A stretch of DNA of 64,000 bases from Sphingomonas sp. J315 (GCF_024666595.1 NZ_CP088296.1:1674001-1738000); one strand, 5' to 3'. Shown: positions 16,655-27,700, counted from the first letter of the stretch. The notes: generated from the sequence alone by a model not told the origin. Translations and numbers: made by a program.

Positions 16655-17650
16655 TCAAAAACGCACCACAGCGGCGCCCCAGGTAAATCCGCCGCCCATC
16701 GCCTCAAGCACCAGCAGGTCGCCCTGCTTGATCCGTCCGTCGCGCACCGCAGTGTCGAGCGCCAGCGGCACGGACGCCGCCGACGTGTTGGCGTGCTGAT
16801 CGACCGTCACCACGACCTTCTCGGGGGCAAGTCCCAGCTTTTTTGCGGTCGCGTCGAGGATGCGGGCGTTGGCCTGATGCGGCACGACCCAGTCGACATC
16901 AGCCGGATCGAGTCCCGCCGCCGCAAGACTTTCGTTCATCACGCTGGCAAGGTTGACCACCGCGTGACGGAACACTTCCTTGCCCTTCATTCGTAGCTTG
17001 CCGACCGTACCGGTGGTCGACGGACCGCCATCGACATAGAGCAGCTGGTTATGGCGGCCATCGGCGTGCAGCTTCGTCGCGAGTACGCCGCGCCCACCTT
17101 CGACCGCGCTGTCCTGCGCCTCCATCACGACCGCGCCGGCCCCGTCGCCGAACAACACGCAGGTGGTGCGGTCTTCCCAGTCAAGGATGCGGCTGAACGT
17201 CTCCGCGCCGATCACCAGCGCGCGATTGGCGCTGCCCGCGCGGATCATGCTCTCCGCGACCTGCACCGCATAGAGGAAGCCCGAGCACACTGCGGCGACG
17301 TCGAATGCGACGCAATCGTCGATGCCCAGCGCCGCCTGCACCCGAGTCGCGCTGGCAGGAAAGGTCTGGTCAGGCGTCGCGGTGGCAAGAACGATCAGAT
17401 CGACCGATTGTGCATCCACTCCCGCCGCAGCCAGGGCTGCACGTGCAGCGTCGGTGGCGAGCGTTGACGTCGTCTCGTCGTCCGCAGCGATATGGCGAAA
17501 ACGGATGCCGGTCCGCTCGACGATCCATTCGTCGGATGTGTCGATCTGCTCCGCCAGTTCGGCGTTAGCAACGCGGCGACGCGGCAGCGCCGATCCGGTC
17601 CCGGTGATCACTGCACGTCGCGTGGTCGCGACGGCGCCTGATTCGCTCAT
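16655..17650 (-). CDS. fabH: 3-oxoacyl-[ACP] synthase III (KAS III)
   Basis: FabH starts fatty acid elongation by condensing acetyl-CoA with malonyl-ACP in the cytoplasm. The 331-residue sequence has the thiolase fold with the catalytic triad Cys122 ([10 protein letters not shown]), His258 ([10 protein letters not shown]) and Asn288 ([10 protein letters not shown]). [17 protein letters not shown] and the C-terminal [15 protein letters not shown] are family hallmarks. The start overlaps the plsX stop (17647-17650, ATGA), so the two are translationally coupled as in most proteobacteria. Confidence 0.95.
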   Translation of the reverse strand: MSESGAVATTRRAVITGTGSALPRRRVANAELAEQIDTSDEWIVERTGIRFRHIAADDETTSTLATDAARAALAAAGVDAQSVDLIVLATATPDQTFPASATRVQAALGIDDCVAFDVAAVCSGFLYAVQVAESMIRAGSANRALVIGAETFSRILDWEDRTTCVLFGDGAGAVVMEAQDSAVEGGRGVLATKLHADGRHNQLLYVDGGPSTTGTVGKLRMKGKEVFRHAVVNLASVMNESLAAAGLDPADVDWVVPHQANARILDATAKKLGLAPEKVVVTVDQHANTSAASVPLALDTAVRDGRIKQGDLLVLEAMGGGFTWGAAVVRF

Positions 17651-18678
17651 GCTGCCTGGGCCTCGAAATTGCCGAGATCCTCGGCGATGCGGCGAGTCAG
17701 ATCGTCACGCACCATCTTGGCGGCGACGCCGATCGCGGTTTCGACCCCGATTTCATTGGCACTGCCATGGCTCTTAACGACGATGCCGTTGAGGCCGAGG
17801 AACACCGCGCCATTGTGGTTGTTGGGATCGAGATGATGGCGCAGCAGATCGGTCGCAGGCTTGGAAATCAGAAATCCAATCTTCGAGCGAACCGAACTGG
17901 AAAAAGCGCGGCGCAACAGGTCGCCGACGAACCGCGCAGTCCCCTCCACCGTCTTGAGCGCGATGTTTCCCGAAAAGCCGTCACACACGATCACATCGAC
18001 ATTGCCGCGCGACAAGGCATTGCCCTCGACGAATCCGGTGAAGCGCAACGGCAAATGGGTCGCGGCACGCAGTTGCTGCGCGGCTTCGCGGATGATGTCG
18101 GTTCCCTTGAGCTCTTCCGTGCCGATGTTGAGCAATGCGACGCGCGGCGATTCAAGATCGAGCACGGTGCGCGCATAGGCGGCACCCATCACCGCGAACT
18201 GGATCAGGTTGCGTGTATCGACCTCGGTATTCGCGCCCAGGTCGAGCATCACCACGTCATTGTCGCCCAATGTCGGCATCCGCGCGGCAAGCGCGGGGCG
18301 GTCGATCCCCGGCATGGTGCGCAGCGACAGCTTCGCCATCGCCATCAGCGCGCCGGTATTGCCAGAGGAGACAGCGGCGGCGGCCTCGCCGCGCTTCACC
18401 AGGTCGATGGCGATTCCCATCGATGTCGTCTTGGCGCGGCGAATCGCCTGGCTTGGCTTGTCGGCTGCGGTCACCACCTCGGGCGCGTGGACGATTTCCG
18501 ACGCGGCGGTGAGGTTGGGATGGGCCTTCAGCCCCTCGCGAATCGCATTTTCGTCGCCGACCAGCAGAAAGCGCATGCCGTCAAACCGGCGCCGCGCACG
18601 CGCGACTCCGGCGAGCATGACCGCCAGCCCCTCATCGCCGCCCATCGCATCGACGGCGATTCGCGCACTGGAGGTCAT
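17647..18678 (-). CDS. plsX: Phosphate acyltransferase PlsX
   Basis: PlsX (343 aa) makes acyl-phosphate from acyl-ACP, feeding phospholipid synthesis through PlsY. Recognisable regions are [20 protein letters not shown] near the N-terminus, [56 protein letters not shown], and the C-terminal [17 protein letters not shown]. The ATG at 18678 begins [16 protein letters not shown]; the much longer frame upstream is a shadow of the rpmF region. The gene lies 26 bases downstream of rpmF. Confidence 0.95.
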   Translation of the reverse strand: MTSSARIAVDAMGGDEGLAVMLAGVARARRRFDGMRFLLVGDENAIREGLKAHPNLTAASEIVHAPEVVTAADKPSQAIRRAKTTSMGIAIDLVKRGEAAAAVSSGNTGALMAMAKLSLRTMPGIDRPALAARMPTLGDNDVVMLDLGANTEVDTRNLIQFAVMGAAYARTVLDLESPRVALLNIGTEELKGTDIIREAAQQLRAATHLPLRFTGFVEGNALSRGNVDVIVCDGFSGNIALKTVEGTARFVGDLLRRAFSSSVRSKIGFLISKPATDLLRHHLDPNNHNGAVFLGLNGIVVKSHGSANEIGVETAIGVAAKMVRDDLTRRIAEDLGNFEAQAA

Positions 18679-18704
18679 GGCCAACGGTCCTTGATTGCTA
18701 GGGC

Positions 18705-18884
18705 TCAGCCCTCGACCGAGACGATCTCGCGGCCGTTGTAATGGCCGCATGCGCCGCAGAGCACGTGCGGGCGCTTCAGTTCGCCACAGTTGGGGCATTC
18801 CTGGAACGCCTGAACCTTCAGCGCGTCGTGCGACCGGCGCATGCCACGGCGGCTCGGCGAAACTTTTCTCTTGGGGACGGCCAT
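18705..18884 (-). CDS. rpmF: 50S ribosomal protein L32
   Basis: L32 (59 aa) is a small zinc-ribbon protein of the large ribosomal subunit. The sequence begins [20 protein letters not shown] and contains the four-cysteine zinc site in [19 protein letters not shown]. The ATG at 18884 gives exactly the conserved MAVPK start; longer versions are not supported. First gene of the fatty-acid/ribosome operon, a common arrangement that links growth rate to lipid synthesis. The 205-base gap to the divergent MAPEG gene must hold both promoters. Confidence 0.97.
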   Translation of the reverse strand: MAVPKRKVSPSRRGMRRSHDALKVQAFQECPNCGELKRPHVLCGACGHYNGREIVSVEG

Positions 18885-19089
18885 TTCGGCAAACCTTCTT
18901 GAACTGTCTTCTAAAAACCTGGATCGCGATACGCCCACGGCGGCGATCGGGCAAGCGCCGGGGCTCCGGCACTCGCCGGACTGCCCTGGGCCAGTCGCAA
19001 AGCGAGCGAGCGCCTATACCGATTTCCGTCCAAGTTGCAAGGCGGCGCGCGGCGTGGCAGCGAAGGCGTTCCAAAGGGGGAAGCTATTC

Positions 19090-19524
19090 ATGGAAGCCAT
19101 TATCCTACCCGTCACGCTGGCGACTGCTGCGGCGTGTGCGCTGCTCAATGTCTGGCTCGCGATCCGCGTCGGACAGGTGCGCCGCGCGGAGAAGATTTCG
19201 ATTGGTGACGGCGGCAGCGCACGGCTGATCGCCCGGATGCGTGCTCAGCTGAATTTCGTCGAATATGCGCCGATCGTGCTGATCCTGATTGGCCTCATCG
19301 AGTTGGCGGTGGGGACGGAGACCTGGCTTTGGGCGGTCGCAGCGCTGTTCGTCGTTGCGCGCATTCTCCACGCCTTTGGCATGGACGGGTGGAAAGCCGG
19401 TCGCGGCATCGGCATCGCCGTCACACTGCTGGTGACCATCGGCCTCGCCGGCTACGCCGCCGCCATTCCCTACTTCGCATTTGGCGGATCGGAGACGATC
19501 GAGCTGGTCGAAACGACGGGTTAA
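19090..19524 (+). CDS. MAPEG family membrane protein
   Basis: The 144-residue protein has four hydrophobic helices and the family signature RMRAQLNFVEYAPIVLILIG, where the Asn-Phe-x-Glu-Tyr segment lies in the glutathione-binding region. The C-terminal part has ARILHAFGMDGWKAGRGIGI. MAPEG proteins are glutathione-dependent transferases or peroxidases in the membrane; bacterial substrates are mostly unknown. The ATG at 19090 follows a purine-rich GGGGGA. It overlaps the convergent nudC gene by 4 bases at the 3' end. Confidence 0.88.
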   Translation: MEAIILPVTLATAAACALLNVWLAIRVGQVRRAEKISIGDGGSARLIARMRAQLNFVEYAPIVLILIGLIELAVGTETWLWAVAALFVVARILHAFGMDGWKAGRGIGIAVTLLVTIGLAGYAAAIPYFAFGGSETIELVETTG

Positions 19525-20393
19525 TTCCCGTCCACCCACGCGCTCAATAAGGTGTGGGCGATCGCGTAGCGCGGCGGGGCACCAAACCGCGCGTCCGGCC
19601 CGCCAGCCAGCGCCGCGCGAACCTCGTCGCGCGTGACCCACATCGCGTCCTCGATCTCGGTCGTGTCGAGCGTGAGCGAGTCGTCTTCGGCGCGCGCGAT
19701 GCAGGCGATCATCAGCGACGAGGCGAAGGGCCAGGGCTGGCTGGCGACGTAGCGGACATCCGACACGCGCACGCCCGCTTCCTCCAGCGTCTCCCGCGCA
19801 ACGGCCTCCTCTATCGATTCGCCGACCTCGACAAATCCGGCGAGCGCCGAATAGCGACCCGCAGGCCATGCCGCCTGGCGCCCCAGCAGCGCGCGACCAT
19901 CATGCTCGGCAAGCATGATGACGACTGGATCGGTGCGGGGAAAATGCTCTGCCGCGCAGCCGGTACAGCGTCGCGCCCAGCCCGAGCGAAAAATCTCGGT
20001 CGCGCTGCCACAGGCCGCGCAAAATCCATGTCGCTGATGCCAGTCGACCAGGCTGCGCGCAGCCGCATAGAGCCCCGCCTGATCGGGCGGCATCAACCCC
20101 AGCATCGCGAACAAGGCTGGAGTGCGGACGGCTCCATGCCGCTCGCCCATCCGCAGCGGCGCAAAATGCGGCTTGCCGTCAATATAGCCCAGGAACAACG
20201 GCTCGGCGTCGTCGGACAGGTCGGCAAGGCTGGACCAGACCAGCCGCCCCTCGCCATCCACCTCCGGATCGAGTCCGTTCAGGCGCAGCAGCCGCGCGCG
20301 CCAGTCGCTCAGGGCGGCAGCCAGCGCCTCGGGATCATTGCGCTCGCGATCGGCGCGATCGAGAACCGCGCCAGTGAACCCTACCGGCACCAC
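19521..20393 (-). CDS. nudC: NAD(+) diphosphatase / RNA decapping hydrolase NudC
   Basis: NudC hydrolyses NAD(H) to NMN(H) plus AMP and removes NAD caps from RNA. The zinc ribbon is HGFCAACGSATEIFRSGWAR RCTGC. The Nudix box is GFVEVGESIEEAVARETLEE AG. The NudC-specific SQPWPFASSLM follows, so the assignment is firm. An N-terminal NudC-like domain precedes them. No ATG is available near the start; the GTG at 20393 gives VVPVGFTGAVLDRADRERND, with the GTG at 20390 an equal alternative, both just past the stop of the serine hydrolase. The gene runs in the mutY-hydrolase-nudC minus-strand series. Confidence 0.9.
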   Translation of the reverse strand: MVPVGFTGAVLDRADRERNDPEALAAALSDWRARLLRLNGLDPEVDGEGRLVWSSLADLSDDAEPLFLGYIDGKPHFAPLRMGERHGAVRTPALFAMLGLMPPDQAGLYAAARSLVDWHQRHGFCAACGSATEIFRSGWARRCTGCAAEHFPRTDPVVIMLAEHDGRALLGRQAAWPAGRYSALAGFVEVGESIEEAVARETLEEAGVRVSDVRYVASQPWPFASSLMIACIARAEDDSLTLDTTEIEDAMWVTRDEVRAALAGGPDARFGAPPRYAIAHTLLSAWVDGN

Positions 20394-20395
20394 CC

Positions 20396-21690
20396 TCAAT
20401 GCGCAGTCGGAGCGTAAATTGCGCGCACTGCGTCCGCACGCAACGGCCATTTGTCCGATGGGAAGTAATTGACCATCACCGTCCCGCGCACCTTTTTCGC
20501 CGGATCGACCCACGCGACCGTGCCCGCCGCACCGCCCCAGCCATAGGTGCCCTTGCCCGCCCCGCCGGGTATATCCTCAAGCTGCACCGATCCGCCCGCG
20601 CCAAAACCCATCTTCGGCCCTGTCGCGCCGCCGCTCCCCCCGGCGCGCCGCCGAATGTGACGCCAGCGGGCAACAGATCCGACATGGCAAGCCGCACCGT
20701 CTCCGCCTTCATCACACGGACGCCATCCACGATACCGCCATTGGCGAGCATGTGCAGGAACCGGTCATAATCGCGCGCCGACATCACCAGCCCCGCGCCG
20801 CCATAGGGAAAGGAAGGCGGCGTCAGCCATGCCGAGCTCCTGGCCGGGTCGAAGGGCACGCGATTGTCGCCCGCCCAGGCATAGTTGGTCGCGAACCGCG
20901 CGATCTCCGACTGCGGCACGGTCCAGTAGGTCGAGGTCATCTTGAGCGGCCCGAGCAGCCGCTTTTGCAAGAACTGCTCATAGGGCATCCCCGCCGCCGC
21001 CTCGATGATCGCAGGGAGCAGGTCCAGGCTGATCGAATAGCTCCATTTGGTCCCCGGTTCGGCGATCAGCGGCAGCGTCGCGACGCGCTGCGCAAATTCC
21101 TTGAGGCTCTTGGGGCGCAAGGGCCGCGCCTGCGCCTCCAGTGCCGCATTGACCGCCCCCGGCGTGATCCCCAGCCGCTCATATTCCTGGAGCAACGGCC
21201 CCTTGGTGATGATCGAATAGCCAAGTCCCGCGGTGTGGGTCAGCAGATGCCGCACCGTGATCTGGGTCTTGGCCGGACGGCTGTCGAGGCTGTTCACCGG
21301 ATCGGTCAGCACCTTCATGTTCCGGAAACCGGGGAAGAATTCGGAAATCGGCTGGTCGAGTTTCAGCTTGCCGTCCTCGACCAGCATCATCGCCGCCATG
21401 CCGGTAATCGGCTTGGTCATCGAATAGACGCGCCATAGCGAGTCGGGACCTGCTGCCGCGGCATCGGCCTCAACCGCGATGCGTCCGGCGCTCGCAAAGA
21501 CCGGCACCGAATCGCCGACGCCATAGGCGATGACAATCCCCTGGGTGCGATTCTGCGCGACATAGTCCTGCGCCATCGCCGCAACCGGAGCCTTGACCAC
21601 CGTCGCGGTCGCCGCCTGCCCGAACGCCGCCGATTGCGTTGTCGCCAGTGCCAGCGCCAGCGCGCCCCCGATCATCCAGCTCGCCTTCAT
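20396..21690 (-). pseudogene. Serine hydrolase of the beta-lactamase/EstB family, frameshifted at a C6/G6 run
   Basis: A signal peptide (MIGGALALALATTQSAAFG) is followed by a class C beta-lactamase-like domain: the catalytic SxxK is VYSMTKPITGMAAMM, the Tyr motif is KWSYSISLDLL, and HTAGLGYS is also typical. The frame derails after TFGGAPGG; the C-terminus continues in another frame as MGFGAGGSVQLEDIPGG, GTYGWGGAAGTVAWVDP and VNYFPSDKWPL. The break maps to the C6 run 20636-20641, where a seventh G on the coding strand restores one protein of about 431 aa (span 1295 = 1296 minus 1). Likely an exported esterase or peptidase; probably intact in the organism. Its start overlaps the mutY stop. Confidence 0.85.
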
Positions 21691-22736
21691 GCCATTCTCC
21701 CCATCGCTTCGACCGCCTTGGCGAACAGCCGCGGAAGCCCTGCCTCGTCCAGTCGTTCGATTGGCCACCATTCGCTTTCGACCGGGTCGTTGTGACGCGC
21801 GACTGTTGCAGTCGCAAGCACGGCATTCAGCTCGAAATGGGTAAAGACATGGCGGATCGGCGCGTTGCGCAGCGTCCAGTCCGCCACGACCGGCGCATCC
21901 TTCAACCCCGGCGGACTGTCCGTCCACGGCCCGGTCGGCAGCGCGCGCATGCCGCCGAGCAACCCGCGCGGCGGACGCCGGACCAGCAGCACTGCGCCGT
22001 CCCCTTCCAGCCAGAAGAATGTGGCGTGGCGCACCGGGCGGGCCCCTTTCTTCGCTTTGACCGGAAACGCGTCGGGCGTGCCCATCTCCCGCGCGGCACA
22101 GGAATCGGCGAGCGGGCACAGCAGGCATTTGGGATTGCGCGGCGTACAGATCGTCGCACCCAGATCCATCATCGCCTGCGCGAAGTCTCCCGCACGCACA
22201 TCGGGCGTGATCGAATCGGCCAGCGCGCGGACCTGGGGCTTCACGGCGGGTAGCGGATCGGCGAGCGCGAAGAGGCGTGCCACCACCCGTTCGACATTGC
22301 CGTCGACCACCACCGCGCGCGCGCCAAACGCGATCGCCGCCACCGCGGCGGCGGTGTAGGGTCCGAAGCCCGGCAGCTGGCGCAACGCCGCCTCGCTTCG
22401 CGGCAAGCGCCCGCCATGATCCCCTGCCACCGCCCGCGCCGCCGCCAGCAGGTTGCGCGCGCGTGCATAATAGCCAAGGCCCGCCCAGGCGCTCATTACC
22501 TCAGCGTCGTCCGCAGCGGCCAAGCTGGCGAAATCCGGCCATTGCCTCGTGAATTTTTCGAAATACGGGATTACCGCCGCAACCTGGGTCTGCTGCAGCA
22601 TCACTTCCGACAGCCAGACGCGATAGGCGTCGGGCGGCGGCGCTCCCGGCTGCGCGCGCCACGGCAGGACGCGAGCATGGGCGTCGTACCAGGCCAGCAG
22701 CGGATCGGCGATGTCGCGAGAAACATTGTCGGGCAC
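21687..22736 (-). CDS. mutY: A/G-specific adenine glycosylase MutY
   Basis: MutY removes adenine mispaired with 8-oxoguanine. The 349-aa protein has WLSEVMLQQTQVAAVIPYF, the helix-hairpin-helix LRQLPGFGPYTAAAVAAIAF, the catalytic Asp region VVVDGNVERVVARLF, and the Fe-S ligands in CTPRNPKCLLCPLADSC (C-x6-C-x2-C-x5-C). The C-terminal Nudix-like domain (HATFFWLEGDGAVLLVRR to HVFTHFELNAVLA) recognises oxoG. No in-frame ATG is available; the GTG at 22736 gives PDNVSRDIADPLLAWYDAHA. Only 27 bases separate it from the divergent dciA-like gene. Confidence 0.93.
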   Translation of the reverse strand: MPDNVSRDIADPLLAWYDAHARVLPWRAQPGAPPPDAYRVWLSEVMLQQTQVAAVIPYFEKFTRQWPDFASLAAADDAEVMSAWAGLGYYARARNLLAAARAVAGDHGGRLPRSEAALRQLPGFGPYTAAAVAAIAFGARAVVVDGNVERVVARLFALADPLPAVKPQVRALADSITPDVRAGDFAQAMMDLGATICTPRNPKCLLCPLADSCAAREMGTPDAFPVKAKKGARPVRHATFFWLEGDGAVLLVRRPPRGLLGGMRALPTGPWTDSPPGLKDAPVVADWTLRNAPIRHVFTHFELNAVLATATVARHNDPVESEWWPIERLDEAGLPRLFAKAVEAMGRMA

Positions 22737-22763
22737 GCCCCGGCTATGGCATGGACGGAGCGA

Positions 22764-23276
22764 ATGAGTAAGCCGCGCGCCACCCCCGACGCACCCCGCC
22801 GCAGCAACCGTGTCCGCGTCGTCGCGGATCTGGTGCCCGATGTCGGCCGCGTCGCGTTCCGCAAGTTCGGCTTTGTCCAGAGCGCCGTGCTCAGCCGGTG
22901 GAGCGAGATTGTCGGCGAGCGCTATGCTGGTGTGTCGTCGCCCGAATCGATCCGCTTCCCGCGCGGCGAACGCTCCAACGGCGTGCTCAGCCTCGTCGTC
23001 CAGGGCGCGCATGCCCCGATGATGCAGCATATCGCGCCAGAAATCGTCGATCGCGTGAACCGCTTCTTCGGCTATCCCGCCGTCGCCCGCGTCGCGATCC
23101 GGCAGGGTGAGGTCGCGCGCAAGCCCAAGCCGGTTGCCCCCGCACCCGCCGCGCCGCTTCCTACCGAACTCGGCGACAGCCTGCGTGCGATCGTTGATCC
23201 CGAATTGCGCGCGGTGCTCGAGGGACTCGGTGCCGGGCTCGCCACACCACCGTTCAAGCTTGGAAAGATCGACTGA
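22764..23276 (+). CDS. DciA family (DUF721) protein, predicted replicative helicase loader
   Basis: The 170-aa protein contains a DUF721/DciA domain: VGRVAFRKFGFVQSAVLSRW SEIVGERYA followed by GVLSLVVQGAHAPMMQHIAP and VDRVNRFFGYPAVARVAIRQ. DciA proteins bind and load the replicative helicase DnaB in bacteria lacking DnaC/DnaI. The C-terminal tail is Pro/Ala-rich and probably disordered. The ATG at 22764 has GGAG four bases upstream. It overlaps the next gene by one base and lies in the conserved mutY-DUF721-dsbA-smc neighbourhood. The role is assigned by family, not by residues specific to loading. Confidence 0.8.
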   Translation: MSKPRATPDAPRRSNRVRVVADLVPDVGRVAFRKFGFVQSAVLSRWSEIVGERYAGVSSPESIRFPRGERSNGVLSLVVQGAHAPMMQHIAPEIVDRVNRFFGYPAVARVAIRQGEVARKPKPVAPAPAAPLPTELGDSLRAIVDPELRAVLEGLGAGLATPPFKLGKID

Positions 23277-23983
23277 TGCGTATGTTCGCGATTCTCGCCC
23301 CGCTCGCCATCGGTGCGGTCGTCGCCGGTGGTGCGACCGCCCAGCAGCCCAAGAAGAAGGCGGCAGTAGCGCCGCGCGACTGGTCGACGCATGTGACCCA
23401 GGCGCCATCGGGTGCCTATGTCATCGGCAACCCGGCGGCGAAGGTGAAATTGGTCGAGTATTTGAGCTACACCTGTGGCGCTTGCGCGCACTTCGTCGGC
23501 GAGTCGAAAGTGCCCTTGAAGGACGGCTATGTCCGTCGCGGCGCGGTGCAGGTCGAAGTGCGGCACGCGGTGCGCGACCCACTCGACATGGCCGCCGCTT
23601 TGCTCGCGCGCTGCAGCGGCCCGCGCGGTTTTTCGGGCGCGACCGACGCGATTTTCGCGGCGCAACCCGACTGGTCTCGCAAGGGCGCGCAATGGTGGCA
23701 GGCGAACGCCGCGACGCTGCAGTCGCAACCCGAACTGGTCCAACTCAAGGGTGCGGCAGATGCCTCCGGCCTCAGCGCGTTGATGCGTGGGCGCGGTATG
23801 ACCCAGGCGACAATCAACCAGTGTTTCGCAACCCCGACCGACCTCAACCGCCTGACCGCGATGGCGGACGCGTCGTGGAAGACGATCAAGGGCACGCCGA
23901 CCTTCGTCATCAACGGCAAGACCGGTGGCGGCGGCCATTGGGAAACGCTGGAACCCGAATTGCGCGCCGCCGGCGCGCGCTGA
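23276..23983 (+). CDS. Exported DsbA-fold thioredoxin-like protein
   Basis: The 235-residue protein has a signal peptide (FAILAPLAIGAVVAGGATA) and a DsbA-type thioredoxin domain (Thioredoxin_4). The active site is TCGACAHF (CGAC), and the cis-proline loop is GTPTFVINGKTGGGG. Insertions between them are helical. It is expected to catalyse disulfide exchange in the periplasm. It overlaps the DUF721 gene by one base. A second DsbA-fold gene follows after 27 bases; the two share fold and layout but only modest sequence similarity, so they may be an oxidase and an isomerase/partner pair. No DsbB is seen nearby. Confidence 0.85.
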   Translation: MRMFAILAPLAIGAVVAGGATAQQPKKKAAVAPRDWSTHVTQAPSGAYVIGNPAAKVKLVEYLSYTCGACAHFVGESKVPLKDGYVRRGAVQVEVRHAVRDPLDMAAALLARCSGPRGFSGATDAIFAAQPDWSRKGAQWWQANAATLQSQPELVQLKGAADASGLSALMRGRGMTQATINQCFATPTDLNRLTAMADASWKTIKGTPTFVINGKTGGGGHWETLEPELRAAGAR

Positions 23984-24010
23984 ACTATCCCCCGGAAATG
24001 GAGACGTGAC

Positions 24011-24748
24011 TTGAAGCGAATTGCAATCGGCCTGGTATCGGTGATCGCTCTGGCAGGCTGCGGCGGCGGCGACGCGGGCAACAACACCGCTGCCGCGCCT
24101 GCGGCTCCGGTGGCCGGTGCCTCCGCGCCTTCCGGAACCCAATGGGTCGACACCGTGGTCAAGACCGCCGAGGGCGGCTTCCGCATGGGCAACCCCGACG
24201 CGCCGATCAAGCTGATCGAATATGGCTCGCGCACCTGCGGCCATTGCGCCAATTTCGCGGTGACCGGCATGGAGCCGCTCAAGGCCTATATCGCGACCGG
24301 CAAGGTCAGCTTCGAATTCCGCGACTTCCTGCTCAACCAGATCGACGTCGGCGCTGCGCTGGCCGGCCAGTGCGCCGGGCCCGGCCCGTTCTTCCCGATC
24401 CTCGACCAGATGTTCGCCGAACAGCAGACGCTGATGAGCAACGGCCCGAAGCAGGACGACCCCTTCATCCAGCAGGTCGAGGCGATGGCACCGCAGCAGC
24501 GTATTGCCGCCGTGGCGGAAAAGTTCGGCTATCTCGCCTTTGTCCAGCAGCGCGGCGTGCCCGAGGCACAGGCGCGCGCCTGCCTCGCCGATGCAGCCGC
24601 GACCGAGGCGCTGGTGAAGTCCGCCGAGGCCGGTCAGAAGAAGTATAACATCGCCGGCACGCCGACCTTCATCCTCAACGACAAGGTGCTGGAAAACACC
24701 GGCACCTGGCCGGAGGTCGAAGCGGCGCTGAAGGCCGCAGGCGCCTGA
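24011..24748 (+). CDS. DsbA-fold thioredoxin-like lipoprotein
   Basis: The protein has 245 aa. The N-terminus ends in a lipobox (VIALAGCGGG), predicting lipid anchoring at Cys16 or nearby. The mature part carries the thioredoxin active site SRTCGHCANFAV (CGHC) and cis-Pro GTPTFILNDKVLEN, with helical insertion including PGPFFPILDQMFAEQQTLMS. The TTG at 24011 is used because GGAG at 24000-24003 sits seven bases upstream and no ATG is positioned in frame before the signal. Like the upstream gene it probably handles disulfides in the periplasm; CGHC resembles the protein-disulfide-isomerase active site, but activity cannot be inferred. Confidence 0.85.
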   Translation: MKRIAIGLVSVIALAGCGGGDAGNNTAAAPAAPVAGASAPSGTQWVDTVVKTAEGGFRMGNPDAPIKLIEYGSRTCGHCANFAVTGMEPLKAYIATGKVSFEFRDFLLNQIDVGAALAGQCAGPGPFFPILDQMFAEQQTLMSNGPKQDDPFIQQVEAMAPQQRIAAVAEKFGYLAFVQQRGVPEAQARACLADAAATEALVKSAEAGQKKYNIAGTPTFILNDKVLENTGTWPEVEAALKAAGA

Positions 24749-24778
24749 TCGCGCAAGCCGGGGGCGGGGCCGCTAGAC

Positions 24779-27700
24779 ATGCAGATCAAGCGGCTCCGCC
24801 TCACCGGGTTCAAGAGCTTCGTCGACCCCGCCGACCTGCGCATCGAGCCGGGGCTGACCGGCATCGTCGGCCCCAATGGCTGCGGCAAGTCCAACCTGCT
24901 CGAAGCATTGCGCTGGGCGATGGGCGAGAACAGCGCCAAATCGATGCGCGGCGCGGGGATGGAGGACGTGATCTTCGCGGGCACCGCGAGCCGTCCGCAG
25001 CGCGATTTCGCCGAAGTCTCGATCCTCGCCGAACAGGCCGGCGGTCCTGAAGACGGGGAGTTGGAAGTCGTCCGCCGGATCGAGCGTGGCGCGGGGTCAG
25101 CCTATCGCATCAACGGCCGCGACGTCCGCGCCAAGGATGTCGGGCTGCTCTTCGCCGATTCTGCCACCGGCGCGCATTCGCCGGCGCTGGTCAGTCAGGG
25201 GCGGATCGGCGCCATCATCCAGGCCAAGCCGGGCGAGCGCCGCCAGATGCTGGAGGAAGCTGCCGGCATTTCGGGCCTCCATGTCCGGCGCAAGGATGCC
25301 GAACAGAAGCTGCGCGCGACCGAGGCCAATCTTACACGGCTCGACGAACTGATTTCCGATCAGGAGGCGCGTGCCGCCGCGCTCAAGCGTCAGGCGCGTC
25401 AGGCCGAACGCTATCGCGAGCTTTCCGACCGGATCCGCATCGCCGAAGGACGAATGATCTTCGCCCGCTGGCGCGACGCCACCGCCGCCGCCGATGCGGC
25501 GAAGAAGGAGGCAGCCGCCGCCGAGGCTCTGGTCGCCGAACGCACCGCCGCGCAGGAGGCTGCGCTCGCCGCGCAACAGGCGGTGGCGACGACGCTCGCC
25601 AGTGCCCGCGCCGCCGCGCTGACCCAGCGCGACCGGGCGAGCGAGGCGATGCACAGACTGGCGACCCTGCGCGGCGAACGCGGGGCGATCGACCGCCGGA
25701 TCGCCGAACTGCGCGACTCCGCCGCGCGGCTCGAAACCGACAAGGAGCGCGAGGGCGCGCTGGCGCGCGACGCCGCCGACGCGCTCGCGCGGCTCGACAG
25801 CGAGGTTCAGGCGCTCAACGCACGCATTGCCGAGTCGACTGCGCGGATGCCCGATCTCGACGCGGCACTGGCCGAAGCCGAACGCGCCGCGCGCGATGCC
25901 GAAGTCGCGCTGGCACAGGCGCTCGCCGCACAGGCCGCCGAAGCCGCCGAGACGCGCGTGGCCGATGCCGCGCTCGCTGCTGCGCGCACCCGCGCCGAAC
26001 GCGCCACGCGCGACGCCGCGCGGGTCGAGGCGGAGATGCACGCGCTGGGCGATCCCGCTCCGCTCGCCGCCGAACGCCAGCGCGCCGCCGATGCGCGCGC
26101 GCAGGCGGCACGCCAGGCCGAGGCCGCACGCACCGGCCTTGCCCGCGCCGACGCCGCCGAGCGCGCCGCGATCGAGTCGCGCAGTCGCGCCCAGTCGGCG
26201 CGCGCCGAGGCGCATGCCGAACTCGCCGCGCTCGACAGCGAGGCGGCCGCCCTGTCCAAGGCGACCCGACCGAGTGGCAAGGAACGGCTGCTCGACAAGG
26301 TGACGGTCGATCCGGGTTACGAGCGAGCGCTGGCCGCCGCGCTGGGCGACGATCTTGAGGCGGGGCTCGACCCGACCGGCGAGCGCCACTGGGCCGGTGC
26401 GGACGCGCTGCCCGGCGACCCTCCGCCGCCACCAGGCACCACGCCTTTGGCTGCGCATGTTGCCGCCCCGCCCGCGCTCGCCCGCCGACTGGCGCAAGTG
26501 CTGGTCGCCGAGGCCGACACTGGCCAGCCGCTCGCGGTCGGGCAGCGGCTGGTGACACTGATGGGCGTGCTGCGCCGGTGGGACGGCTATGTCGCGCGCT
26601 CGGGCGGGGCGGCGGCGGCCGAGCGGCTGGAGCGGGTCAACCGGCTCCATGCGATCGAGAAGGCGCGCCCCGCCGCTATCCGCGCGGTAGATTCTGCCGA
26701 CGCCGAACTCGCCCGGATCGAGGGCGAGATCGCCGAGGCGAAGCGCGCCGCCTCCGATTGCCGCCGCCTGCTCGACAGTTCCGAAACTGCCGGGCGCGAC
26801 GCCGCGCGCGCCGAGGATCGCGCCGCTGCGGCGATCGAGCGGCTCGATGCGCAGCGCGCCGATCTGGAGGGGCGCCGCGCGCGCACTGCCGCCGAACTGG
26901 AGGAAGCGGCAGGCGAAGTCAGCCGCGCCGAAGCCGCGCGCGCGGCGCTTCCCGATGGCAGCGAGACCCGTGCCAAGGTGACTGCGCTGTCGTCCGAAGC
27001 CGAACTGCGCCGCACCGCTGCGGCGACCGCCCGGGCCGAACGCGGCGCATTGGAGCGCGACATCGCCGTCGCGCGAGAACGGCTCGCCGCCGCGGGGTCC
27101 GAACGACGCAGCTGGACCTCACGCGCCGGCGAAGCCGCACGCCGCATCGCCGAGATGGACGCGCGCGCGATCGAGCTGGCCGAGGCCGCCGATGCGCTCG
27201 CCTCGCGCCCCGCCGAGCTCGACGCCGCCGTTGCGGACGCCGAATCCGCCAGCGAGGAGGCGCGGATCGAGAGCGCCGCCGCCCAGCTTGCCGAGCGGGA
27301 GGCCGAAGCCGAACTGCGCGACACCGAAGCCGCCGTCCGCAGCGCGGGCGACGCGCTGGGCGAAGCGCGCGAGCAGCGTGCCGGAGCCGTCGCCCGCGTG
27401 GAGAACCACGATCTGCGCCGGGTCGAGATGAACCGGCTGTCGGGCGAGCGCTTCGAATGCCCGCCGCCCTTGCTGTCCGAACGGGTTGGCTTCGATCCCG
27501 ATTCGGTGCGTGGGCCGCAAGATGAATCCGCCGCCCACGACCGGCTGATCGCCGAGCGCGAGCGGATCGGCCCGGTCAATCTGATCGCCGAGACCGAACT
27601 GGCCGAACTCACCAGCGCCGCGCAGACCGCCGCAGCCGAGCGCGACGAGCTTATTCAGGCGGTCCACCGGCTGCGCGGCAGTATCGGAACGTTGAACCGC